Assembly: GCF_022984075.1 (NCBI RefSeq)
Contig: NZ_JALAAD010000001.1
Coordinates: 2,740,501-2,804,500 of the forward strand
Origin: Synechococcus sp. C9
GTDB lineage: Bacteria > Cyanobacteriota > Cyanobacteriia > Gloeomargaritales > Gloeomargaritaceae
DNA length: 64,000 nucleotides
Reading direction: 5' to 3'
Shown: positions 55,856-63,432 of the stretch, piece after piece
Position numbering within the stretch: position 1 is the first letter of the stretch
Layout: the number at the start of each line of letters is the position of its first letter
Made by a program: the position numbers and the translations under genes
Notes under the pieces: generated by a model
What the model saw: only the letters and a program-made list of their open reading frames with translations
Told to the model about the DNA's origin: nothing
Databases searched by the model: none

Positions 55856-55912
55856 AGTCATTTTGATTTAGAATGCGACACTTTTTAGGTATTTGTAATC
55901 GCTCTATCTCCT

Positions 55913-56031
55913 GGGAACCTCTATTTATTTGAACCAATCATCAATCCCATCGTGGGAATGCCCATATTACCCAGAACCAAGGGCGGGGGTGCCCCCCTGC
56001 GACCGCTAACTTTGAATTTATAGAGGTGCCC
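55913..56031 (+). repeat. Family-2 MITE-like repeat
   Basis: Left GGGAACCTCTATTTATTTGA, right TATAGAGGTGCCC, core CCAGAACCAAGGGCGGGGGT. The left TIR has one mismatch. Confidence 0.65.
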
Positions 56032-56130
56032 TCCTTTTAGGACAGGGTTTTTAAGTAAAAGCGAATGTCGCAAACTTGTTTGAAACTACTATATCAGTAA
56101 TCTGGGAATATGCTCAAAATTACGCCACAG

Positions 56131-56144
56131 TTACAGCCCATTCA
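56131..56144 (+). repeat. Left 14-bp direct repeat flanking the radical-SAM operon
   Basis: TTACAGCCCATTCA recurs identically and in the same orientation at 62539-62552, on the far side of the six-gene operon. It may be an attachment-site or recombination scar. Confidence 0.4.
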
Positions 56145-56199
56145 GTATTTGCGGGATATGGTTAAACTGCACCCTCGAAAAAATGATGATCAACCCGAT

Positions 56200-56640
56200 T
56201 TATTGCCTCTGCCATTGGTTACCAGTTAGGACAAATTTTTGGTCATAAACTTCATCATCCCTCGATGAAACCTGCCTGATGATTACATTATCTTTAATCG
56301 TCCATTTTTCATCCCATCTATTATTTCGATTCAGGTCAATTTTAACACGATTCCAGCGATTGAATCCCGCATCCCGATAAAGATTAACCTTGTAGTTACG
56401 ACCTGGTAGTGCATCCTTGATCTTATCAGTGTTGGCGTTGGGACTCCGGATTAAATCCAAAACCTCCCTATCAACTGTTCGGAGATGAACGCTCTGAGCA
56501 TAGGCGGGAGAATTGAACTTAAAAATATAGGACTGATTACTCGGAGAATGTACAATAATTAAGTCGGTTATGAATAGTGCTACAAAACTCCCAACAATAC
56601 CTACAGCACTGTTAACAATACTTGCTCTAGTTAGTTCCAT
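56200..56640 (-). CDS. Small membrane-anchored protein, last gene of the radical-SAM operon
   Basis: A 146-residue protein. Residues 8-30 are one hydrophobic segment (IVNSAVGIVGSFVALFITDL), so it is anchored or has an uncleaved signal. A short linker contains SPAYAQSVHLRTVDREVLDL. The C-terminal half, with YKVNLYRDAGFNRWNRVKID followed by LNRNNRWDEKW, has an Asp/Asn-rich loop (DLNRNNRWDE) reminiscent of a calcium-binding loop. AAGGAG lies just before the ATG; the gene starts four bases after the upstream stop. I do not recognise a named family. It is a candidate substrate or partner of the operon's enzymes. Confidence 0.7.
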   Translation of the reverse strand: MELTRASIVNSAVGIVGSFVALFITDLIIVHSPSNQSYIFKFNSPAYAQSVHLRTVDREVLDLIRSPNANTDKIKDALPGRNYKVNLYRDAGFNRWNRVKIDLNRNNRWDEKWTIKDNVIIRQVSSRDDEVYDQKFVLTGNQWQRQ

Positions 56641-56643
56641 AAC

Positions 56644-57504
56644 CTACTCCTTGATAAACATCATGTTACGTTCAATCGGAACAGTACAGTTACAGTAACT
56701 GTACAAGCAAGGGCGAGGCGTGTCAAACAATTGTAAAGAACCTGCAAGAATGTTACCTAAATACTCTTTTCGGTAGCGTCTCGCAGGGTAACACCGCCAT
56801 GCCTCTCCCCGATCATCTAAGGTAAAATACCTGCTACCAGCCCAACACAATCTTCCCTTAAAATTAAACACTATTTCCTGTAATTGATTATGACCACCTA
56901 ATTTTTTTAATAACAATTCTTCTTCGGGAGAATATTTGATTACTTCACGATCCTGTTTTTCTGGTTGAATCTTAAAGGTAATTTGATGTGAGGTAAACCA
57001 GTTATGTAAAAACACCAAATGAGGCAAATTATCTCTAGTAGCGACACAGGTCACATTGACACTAGAATGTATGGGTATATGAGACTGTAACCAATTAATT
57101 TTATTGGTAAACTCCAGTAGGGCTGATTCAGTATTGACATACTCTCTATGCAAACTGATAGAAAACACCTTGAGATGATCACCTACGGCTCCTAAAAAAC
57201 TGCTCAGCCTAGAAATGGTGGCAGAAAAGTTAGAAACAATGCTTACATAGTGCCCTAAACTAACAATCCCCGCTACCAATTCAGTTAATTGCGGATGCAA
57301 AAATGGTTCTCCCCCAGATAACTTTATCTCCCATTTACCTGATAATTGAGCAAAAGTTCTCAAGAAAGCCTCTATTTCTCCCCCCCGTCTCGTTCGATCT
57401 TTCAGATGACGTTGTGTACAGTAGGAACAACGATAGTTACACGCTGTATTGATATTCCAGGTAATTACCCCTCCTAAAGATTCAGCAAAATCCTTACTGT
57501 TCAT
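56644..57504 (-). CDS. Radical SAM protein with SPASM-like C-terminal cysteine set (paralogue B)
   Basis: A 286-residue radical SAM enzyme. The SAM-cluster motif is CNYRCSYC (CxxxCxxC), followed by the GGE motif KLSGGEPFLHP that binds the methionine end of SAM. The C-terminal block CWAGSRYFTLDDRGEAWRC to CLYSYCNCTVP carries five cysteines, arranged as in auxiliary-cluster (twitch/SPASM) domains. It is clearly homologous to the next upstream gene, with the same C-terminal pattern. ATG 57504 is preferred and overlaps the upstream stop by 11 bp. The substrate is unknown. Confidence 0.82.
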   Translation of the reverse strand: MNSKDFAESLGGVITWNINTACNYRCSYCTQRHLKDRTRRGGEIEAFLRTFAQLSGKWEIKLSGGEPFLHPQLTELVAGIVSLGHYVSIVSNFSATISRLSSFLGAVGDHLKVFSISLHREYVNTESALLEFTNKINWLQSHIPIHSSVNVTCVATRDNLPHLVFLHNWFTSHQITFKIQPEKQDREVIKYSPEEELLLKKLGGHNQLQEIVFNFKGRLCWAGSRYFTLDDRGEAWRCYPARRYRKEYLGNILAGSLQLFDTPRPCLYSYCNCTVPIERNMMFIKE

Positions 57505-58336
57505 ATTCAATCATCCCTCGATTAGCAGGTACAGTGCAAGGACAAATGGTATAGGGACAGGGTTGGGAATTATTCCACAATTTGACACTTTCTTGGAAAA
57601 CATTACCTAAATAGCCTTCTTTATAACGCTTAGCAGTGCGACAGGACCAAGCATTACCAAACTGGTCTAGGATAAAATAATCAACACCTGCCCAACATTG
57701 ATAGCCATAGTAACTAGGAGATAAATTTGCCTGTTTGGAATTTGGTTTATCGCCAATAAGTAGTGGCAAAATCTCTCGGTCGGATTCGCTATAATTAAAT
57801 GTTCCTGTTTTAGTCTTTAACCACTGAGGGAAATAAATAAAACCTGCCGACTCGATTTCATTTTTTACTTCTAGTAATTCTGCCAAAGTTGTGGGCACGA
57901 GTACGCTATTGACTACAATTGTTACTTCCTGGGGTAATAAGGAACGTAAGTATTTTAGTTTAGTTAAGAAAGGTTTGAGACTGACAAATTCACGATGCAG
58001 ACTCGCAGAAATGATATTAATTTTGTGTCCTATTAGTTTGCAAAATTTTGATAAAGTATGAGGAGAAGCAGATAGATTAGTCAGTACAGAAATACGATGA
58101 TTTAGCTGAGCTAACCCAGGTATAACTTGATTCATAAAACCAGGAAAAGCAAAGGGTTCGCCTCCAGACATTTTAATTTCCCATTCCCCTTCTAGGTGGC
58201 TAAAGAATCTTAAAAATTTATCTATTTCTTCAGATGTAGGATAACCTTGACGATATTTAGGGGATTGGATGCAATAAGAACAATTATAATTGCATATTCC
58301 ATTAGTTTGCCACTCGATGGTGCGCTGACGTTTCAT
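57494..58336 (-). CDS. Radical SAM protein with SPASM-like C-terminal cysteine set (paralogue A)
   Basis: A 280-residue radical SAM enzyme. Cluster motif CNYNCSYC, GGE motif KMSGGEPFAFPGF. The C-terminal block CWAGVDYFILDQFGNAWSC to CPYTICPCTVP matches paralogue B. ATG 58336 overlaps the upstream stop by four bases (ATGA) and has GGAGGCAGAG upstream. Tandem duplicates with a shared auxiliary-cluster motif suggest two related modifications, or a heterodimer. No known name fits. Confidence 0.82.
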   Translation of the reverse strand: MKRQRTIEWQTNGICNYNCSYCIQSPKYRQGYPTSEEIDKFLRFFSHLEGEWEIKMSGGEPFAFPGFMNQVIPGLAQLNHRISVLTNLSASPHTLSKFCKLIGHKINIISASLHREFVSLKPFLTKLKYLRSLLPQEVTIVVNSVLVPTTLAELLEVKNEIESAGFIYFPQWLKTKTGTFNYSESDREILPLLIGDKPNSKQANLSPSYYGYQCWAGVDYFILDQFGNAWSCRTAKRYKEGYLGNVFQESVKLWNNSQPCPYTICPCTVPANRGMIEYEQ

Positions 58337-59367
58337 GTTGACTCTGCCTCCAACCGTTGTTTCCATTTGAAATTCTGATTTAACTTACCGCACTGATAAC
58401 AACTATTAAAATAGTTCCCCCCCCTTAGTCGCTCCCTCAATTCTTGCCACTTTTTACCATACCAATGTTGAGAAAATGGAGCTTCCGCCAGAGAACCTAC
58501 CACAACTTCTTTTGAACAGCAGTATAAAATGGTTCCATCCACCGTAATACGACTGTAAACCCAACCCATATAACAACCAATTGATTCAATCGGGGCAGTT
58601 GCTAGAGACCCAGTGGTAACCTGCTGTTCAAATACATCCAAATTTGTTTTTACTTCTAATTTTTTAGCTATATTTTTAGCCAAGGGAATTAACAGGGTTA
58701 ATAATTCTTCTCGTTGCTCGTTGCTGATCGTCCAAATCTCAGTCCCCTCTCCTAAACTAGCGAGCTTAAAAGTAATTTGGGAGGCTTGGTAGTCATGGGC
58801 AAATTTGACCATTTCAACTAACTCTCGATAATTTTCATTTATTATTACCTGGACTTGTTTGAATCTCTTTCCTGCTGATGCAAATTCTCTTAAAATTTCG
58901 CACAATCGTTCAAAATCTTTAGGCGTTAAGTTTGGATGAAATGCGGTGTATGATTTGGGAGTAACACCATTTACTGAAATCAATAGCATATCTACATTAG
59001 ATACTAAAACACGTTCTGGATCACACTTTAAGGCATTAGTCAAAACTGTAGTGTGCCAACCGTATGCCTTACATTGAGCAATCATTTGGTAAATATAAGG
59101 ATTGAGAAACGGCTCTCCCATTCCTGATAAAATTATAGCTTGTACAGAGTTCATCCTCGCTATATCCTGTGTGAGAGAATCAAACATTTCCCAAGACATT
59201 TGTTGCTTTTTCCAGCCGTGAGAACGGGGTGTTTTTAGTGAAGGTGAGTGATCCCAACAAGTAACACAATTTGTATTACACGCATTGGTAATATCAATAT
59301 GAACTGTTTGTGGCCCAGTGTAAATACTCCCAGTTTTCATACCCAGAATATACAGATGATTTTTCAT
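58333..59367 (-). CDS. Radical SAM/SPASM-like protein (third, distinct type)
   Basis: A 344-residue radical SAM enzyme distinct from the two smaller paralogues. The cluster motif CNTNCVTC is followed by WDHSPSL, the SAM-binding motif is LSGMGEPFLNPYI, and the C-terminal cysteines are in IGCYMGWVYSRITVDG, TILYCCSKEVVVGSL and SCYQCGKLNQ, consistent with an auxiliary 4Fe-4S domain. Such proteins often modify peptides or sugars. ATG overlaps the glycosyltransferase stop by four bases. Confidence 0.82.
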   Translation of the reverse strand: MKNHLYILGMKTGSIYTGPQTVHIDITNACNTNCVTCWDHSPSLKTPRSHGWKKQQMSWEMFDSLTQDIARMNSVQAIILSGMGEPFLNPYIYQMIAQCKAYGWHTTVLTNALKCDPERVLVSNVDMLLISVNGVTPKSYTAFHPNLTPKDFERLCEILREFASAGKRFKQVQVIINENYRELVEMVKFAHDYQASQITFKLASLGEGTEIWTISNEQREELLTLLIPLAKNIAKKLEVKTNLDVFEQQVTTGSLATAPIESIGCYMGWVYSRITVDGTILYCCSKEVVVGSLAEAPFSQHWYGKKWQELRERLRGGNYFNSCYQCGKLNQNFKWKQRLEAEST

Positions 59368-60956
59368 ACAGCTTTAATCTCCTCTCTGCTCAGTTGAAGT
59401 GACATTGATAAATTGGCATCAGTTTGGTTCCAGTAGCGATGAAATACACTTAAACCTCGCCATAAACTCTCATGTTTGTCCAATAGGGTTTCTAAAAATT
59501 GGCTTACAGATGTGACGAAATTCTTATCAATTGAGAGTGGCAAAAGTCTTAAAAAAGATCGCACACCGTTATCATCATTAAAAGATAATAATAGAGGTAA
59601 CCATTCTCTAAAAGCTTCGTATACAATTTGATAGTCATGTGCTTCTAGTTTCCATCGTTTTGACCATAACAGCCACCAATCCCAACCTGTGGTTATCTGT
59701 CCTTGAGGCATACGTTCTATAAGTTTGTAAAATACTGTTGCTTTCATTTCACTGTCTTCTAACATTGATAACCCTTGATGAACAAGCTCCCAGTCCAATC
59801 CTGTTTTCTCTACTGCTTGGCAGAAATCTATAGTTAATAATTCATCAACCTCTTCTAAAAATAGTTTGGGGGCGAGCAAATGCGTAACTATTTTGGCAGT
59901 ATCTTTAGCATAGTTTTTAGGTACAAAACTTTTAGCTCTTTGAGAGAGTTCTTCCCTTTTTTTATCATCTTTCATCTGTAGGACTAAATTGTCAATATCG
60001 TCCAGAGCTAACGCAGCACCTGCTTTTACAGCAGTATTAAGTCGTTTTTGTTGGTCGTCTGCTGTCTTAGATTGACTGTAGAAGGCGGTAGGGACTCCAA
60101 CATGAAGAAGTTCATAATAGCTGTTAAAGCCAGCGGCAGAAATTGCCCAGTCTATTCCAGGGAATAAATTAACTGCCAAGGGATCATTTAACCAGGTAAT
60201 GTTTCCTCCTCTGATAGGCGTACCACGGTATAAAATTCCTGCACCAATCACTAGATGTAAATGATGATAACTTTCTAGTTGTTTGGCGAGACGATTCAAT
60301 AAATACTCAGCTTGGGAATCTCCGCCGCCGCCAGCACTCAGCCATACGGCTTGTTTCCCCTCGGGTATGCCTAAAATCTTCCGGGCTTCACTTCGTGATA
60401 GTAACTCTTCTCTTTCTCTCAGAAAGATAGGACCAACGATATCGAGTCTGTCTTTTATCTCATCAGTAAATTCTACAGGGGGTAATTCAGATTCCTTAGG
60501 TATAATGATCCGATTGTAATAGGGCAAAAAGTTATATATATCTGCTTCTTCAGCAAATTCCGGCTTTACAGACCGGAGAATAAGTACCTTCTTCGGGACA
60601 CTATCAAGAATTTGATATAATTCTCCAAAGGTGCCACAGGGAAAGGTGTCAACAATTAGAAGATCAGGATTAATTAACCCAATTGAGTGCCATATCCACT
60701 GCCTAGCGAGACGCAAATAATCTTCTTTCACAAGTTTACCTAGTTGCGCTACAGTCTTGCTCGGTATCTTAAAAGTAGCAATCCCTTCCTGAGTAGCCAG
60801 TTGAATTCCTTCAGAAGATGTGAGCAAGTAGATTTGTGGTTTTATGCCTAACAAATACAGGTATCTTTTTAGCCAGCGTAAAATACTACAAAGACGAGTA
60901 AGATGTCCTAGTCCAGACCCATTGACTCCATAAGCAACTATTTTACAGGTATTCAT
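59364..60956 (-). CDS. MurG-like (GT-B) glycosyltransferase with unknown C-terminal domain
   Basis: 530 residues. The N-terminal 370 form a GT-B glycosyltransferase: YGVNGSGLGHLTRLCSILRW (GxGHxxR acceptor loop), PDLLIVDTFPCGTFGELY, VWLSAGGGGDSQAEYLL, and the donor site WAISAAGFNSYYELLHVGVP. The last 150 residues (from about LLTIDFCQAVEKTGLDWELV) are helical and not part of MurG. The start ATG overlaps the upstream stop as TGATG, with AAGGAGA as ribosome-binding site. Donor and acceptor unknown; a cytoplasmic sugar transfer to a peptide or lipid is inferred. Confidence 0.75.
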   Translation of the reverse strand: MNTCKIVAYGVNGSGLGHLTRLCSILRWLKRYLYLLGIKPQIYLLTSSEGIQLATQEGIATFKIPSKTVAQLGKLVKEDYLRLARQWIWHSIGLINPDLLIVDTFPCGTFGELYQILDSVPKKVLILRSVKPEFAEEADIYNFLPYYNRIIIPKESELPPVEFTDEIKDRLDIVGPIFLREREELLSRSEARKILGIPEGKQAVWLSAGGGGDSQAEYLLNRLAKQLESYHHLHLVIGAGILYRGTPIRGGNITWLNDPLAVNLFPGIDWAISAAGFNSYYELLHVGVPTAFYSQSKTADDQQKRLNTAVKAGAALALDDIDNLVLQMKDDKKREELSQRAKSFVPKNYAKDTAKIVTHLLAPKLFLEEVDELLTIDFCQAVEKTGLDWELVHQGLSMLEDSEMKATVFYKLIERMPQGQITTGWDWWLLWSKRWKLEAHDYQIVYEAFREWLPLLLSFNDDNGVRSFLRLLPLSIDKNFVTSVSQFLETLLDKHESLWRGLSVFHRYWNQTDANLSMSLQLSREEIKAV

Positions 60957-62428
60957 CAGGAAATATCTCCTTCATAGATAGAACGTGAAGATTCTCTGCG
61001 TCTTATGATGCGCCTTGAGCGTCGCCTAGAACGTCGTCTAGGAATATCATCAGTAATGGTACGTTCCTGAAGGAATTCTGGATCAGAGGTGTAATCATCA
61101 GGGATTCCACTTTCCTCAAAGGATTCTAAATCAGAGATGTCATCTAAATCTAAATTAGGATCATCATGAGTCATAACTGTCCACCAAGGAACATTTTGAT
61201 TGTAGTCATAGAGTTCATAGTCTCTGAAATTCACAATTGATTCTCTAGCTTGTGTGTAGCGCATGGAATTTTCCCTAATCCTCTGGGCAGGATTTTTTAT
61301 CCACATATTTGCATCACTCGCAGGGATGTTCACATCCTGATTTTTTGTGCGAGAGTATTTGGTAATTTTTTTGCGTAATTTCTGTAATTTTGTTTCTAAT
61401 TGAGAGATGCGGGGTTGGAATCCTTTTTGTGCTATTTCATCCATATATTCTGCTTTTTTCTCTAGTCCATGCAGACACTTAATCATATTGGCAATTTCTG
61501 GTTCTGCCTGCGCACGTCTGCATAATTCACTGCGGTCAATATACTGTAAATGATCTTTTAATGCCTGACGACACTGGCGCAGATAGACTTCTTCTAAGGT
61601 ATTGAGTTCTCTAATTACTCTCTCTCTTTGTTTGACATTATCTTCAATAGCTCTTATTTGGGCTTTAATTGGTTCAACAATACGATTCATTTCATCTAAG
61701 CGACTTCGTAAATCACGATAGTGGTTGGCTACATCGATAAAGGATTTTTGGTTGAACTTCCTGGCTGTCAAAATTGCCCAAAGCCAATGTTGGTAATAGG
61801 TTATATTCCACCACCTCCCGGTGTAAGTATAGCTATTGGTGCCGTAATTACAACGATAGAGGGTCATAAAACGTCTGTCATTCTCGTAGAGGTTAACCGC
61901 TCGCATCAATGGAGAAATCGTTTGGTTATATTCTGCTAGTTGCACTTTTAGTTGTCCACTCGGCTCTACTTCTCTGCGTCTTTGATACAATTCACTAGTC
62001 TCAAGCATCTGCAGTTCGTATTCTAAATTTCTTCTTGTTTGCTCCAAACTAGCGATAGGATTTTCAAAATCAAATCTACTGTAGCCTGTCAGCGGATTTA
62101 TTCTGGCAATTACGTCTGGGTCTAGAGATGGCAGATACGAATTAACTAAATTAGAAAGTGTTAGTTGAATATCACTGTTTAATTTTCTTTCTGTCTCTAT
62201 GGTTTCATTATATTCTCGTTTTAGGGAATTTAATAATTCAGCTATTTCTGTTTCTATGCTACGGGCTCTCCTGACAAATTCTGACCCTCTGACGTATCTA
62301 TTGGAAAAGTAACCATTACCCCGATTAGTGCCTTCCAAATTCCTGCGGTCACCTCTAGCAGAAGAGCGTAAATATTCAACGAAAATTCCTATTACAGCAA
62401 TTAATAAAAAAATAATAATAAATCCCAT
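60956..62428 (-). CDS. Membrane-anchored coiled-coil protein, first gene of the operon
   Basis: 490 residues. The N-terminus MGFIIIFLLIAVIGIFVEYL is one membrane helix. Long coiled-coil stretches follow (EIAELLNSLKREYNETIETE; LKDHLQYIDRSELCRRAQAE). A central aromatic block NSYTYTGRWWNITYYQHWLW is unlike a coil. The C-terminus is first acidic (DPNLDLDDISDLESFEE), then Arg-rich (RRRSRRRSRRIIRRR). It looks like a scaffold or receptor tethering the soluble enzymes. No homologous family is recalled. Confidence 0.65.
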   Translation of the reverse strand: MGFIIIFLLIAVIGIFVEYLRSSARGDRRNLEGTNRGNGYFSNRYVRGSEFVRRARSIETEIAELLNSLKREYNETIETERKLNSDIQLTLSNLVNSYLPSLDPDVIARINPLTGYSRFDFENPIASLEQTRRNLEYELQMLETSELYQRRREVEPSGQLKVQLAEYNQTISPLMRAVNLYENDRRFMTLYRCNYGTNSYTYTGRWWNITYYQHWLWAILTARKFNQKSFIDVANHYRDLRSRLDEMNRIVEPIKAQIRAIEDNVKQRERVIRELNTLEEVYLRQCRQALKDHLQYIDRSELCRRAQAEPEIANMIKCLHGLEKKAEYMDEIAQKGFQPRISQLETKLQKLRKKITKYSRTKNQDVNIPASDANMWIKNPAQRIRENSMRYTQARESIVNFRDYELYDYNQNVPWWTVMTHDDPNLDLDDISDLESFEESGIPDDYTSDPEFLQERTITDDIPRRRSRRRSRRIIRRRESSRSIYEGDIS

Positions 62429-62538
62429 GATGGCTGTCCCGCAAAGTTGTAGTGCATCTTATGATATGCTAGACTTAAAACCTATAGTAATGTGATTTTT
62501 TTACTTTCATTTTAGATTTATTAGATTTAGTGCTTGCA

Positions 62539-62552
62539 TTACAGCCCATTCA
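62539..62552 (+). repeat. Right 14-bp direct repeat flanking the radical-SAM operon
   Basis: TTACAGCCCATTCA, identical to 56131-56144. The spacing between copies is about 6.4 kb and encloses the whole operon. Confidence 0.4.
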
Positions 62553-62595
62553 TAAATTAGTTGAGCATCTACAGAATTCAAACCAATGGGTTTGT

Positions 62596-62629
62596 AACTG
62601 TATCCCGTAACTACTTAATAGGCTGTACC
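62596..62629 (+). repeat. Copy B of a 34-bp repeat pair
   Basis: AACTGTATCCCGTAACTACT and the following bases to GGCTGTACC, three mismatches from the copy at 47392-47424. Confidence 0.45.
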
Positions 62630-62645
62630 ATATCTACAATCTTTA

Positions 62646-62753
62646 GGGCACTTCTATTTATTGCCACCACTGGAAGATTATTTCGCTAAAATTCCTATAT
62701 TATCGAGAACCAAGACGGGGGCTACGCCCCTGCGACCCATTTTAGAAGTGCCC
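62646..62753 (+). repeat. Family-2 MITE-like repeat, perfect ends
   Basis: GGGCACTTCTA and TAGAAGTGCCC are exact inverted repeats. The core is GAGAACCAAGACGGGGGC and ACGCCCCTGCGACCC. Confidence 0.8.
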
Positions 62754-62856
62754 TTTAGAGAGTGCAATATCAATACCAGATAGTGCTATTTACAGTGGTC
62801 AAAATTAAGAATAGCGTGCCCTTGTCGTCATCGGTCAGGGTTGTATAATTGCATTT

Positions 62857-63432
62857 ATGACCCTAGCTCCTTGGCGTGTCCCGCTTGCCCGTGCCCTACA
62901 TCGCAACCGCTCTTTGGTCTATAGCCGTTATGCTCAATTGGCTACGGTTGATGCCCAAGGTCGTCCCCACAATCGCACTATTGTGTTTCGTGGTTTTTTT
63001 GGGGATAGCAATACTCTGGAATTTATTACTGACCAACGGAGTGAAAAAATCAGCCAAATTCATCAGCAACCCTGGGCAGAATTGTGTTGGTATTTCCCCC
63101 AAACCCGAGAGCAATTTCGTTTGGCAGGATTGGTACAAATCATTGATAGTTCACACCCTGACCCTGTTGCCCAAATGGCTCGTCACCAACGGTGGTATAG
63201 TCTATCGGATGCGGGTCGTCAGCAATTCACCTGGCCGCACCCTGGACAACCCCGCCAGGGCAATTTACCAACGGAACCTACCGATCCCCACGCCCCGCCT
63301 GCCCATTTTTGTTTGCTCTGGTTGTGTCCCCAGCAGGTAGATCACCTGGAATTGCGAGGAAATCCCCAAAATCGCTACCTTTATCACCACAATGCAGACC
63401 AGGAATGGACAGTACAGGAAGTGAACCCCTAG
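62857..63432 (+). CDS. Pyridoxamine 5'-phosphate oxidase-like FMN flavoprotein (Npun_F5749-type)
   Basis: A 191-residue protein of the split-barrel PPOX family. VYSRYAQLATVDAQGRPHNR, NRTIVFRGF and EFITDQRSEKISQI are the FMN-binding blocks, and ELCWYFPQTREQFRLAG is typical of the cyanobacterial Npun_F5749-type subgroup, whose substrate is not known. True PdxH residues for pyridoxal phosphate are not fully kept, so it is more likely a general FMN oxidoreductase. It sits alone downstream of a family-2 repeat. Confidence 0.85.
   Translation: MTLAPWRVPLARALHRNRSLVYSRYAQLATVDAQGRPHNRTIVFRGFFGDSNTLEFITDQRSEKISQIHQQPWAELCWYFPQTREQFRLAGLVQIIDSSHPDPVAQMARHQRWYSLSDAGRQQFTWPHPGQPRQGNLPTEPTDPHAPPAHFCLLWLCPQQVDHLELRGNPQNRYLYHHNADQEWTVQEVNP

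Larger units (their letters stand above)
55622..56199. other. Repeat-bearing boundary region before the radical-SAM operon
   Basis: No supported gene in about 575 bases. It has the nucleotidase 5' side, a long family-1 repeat (55730-55855), a family-2 repeat (55913-56031) and the left 14-bp direct repeat (56131-56144). A 39-codon plus-strand frame at 56110-56229 exists but lacks a ribosome-binding site. Confidence 0.5.
62429..62856. other. Upstream region of the radical-SAM operon
   Basis: About 430 bases without a supported gene. It carries the operon promoter side, with CATATCATAAG as a weak -10-like sequence read on the minus strand near 62455, the right 14-bp direct repeat (62539-62552), copy B of the 34-bp repeat (62596-62629) and a family-2 repeat (62646-62753). 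Confidence 0.5.

Noticed and set aside
56110-56229. 39-codon plus-strand frame containing the left direct repeat
   Set aside because: No ribosome-binding site, overlaps the end of the 146-aa gene, and no recognisable domain; could be a relic but cannot be supported.
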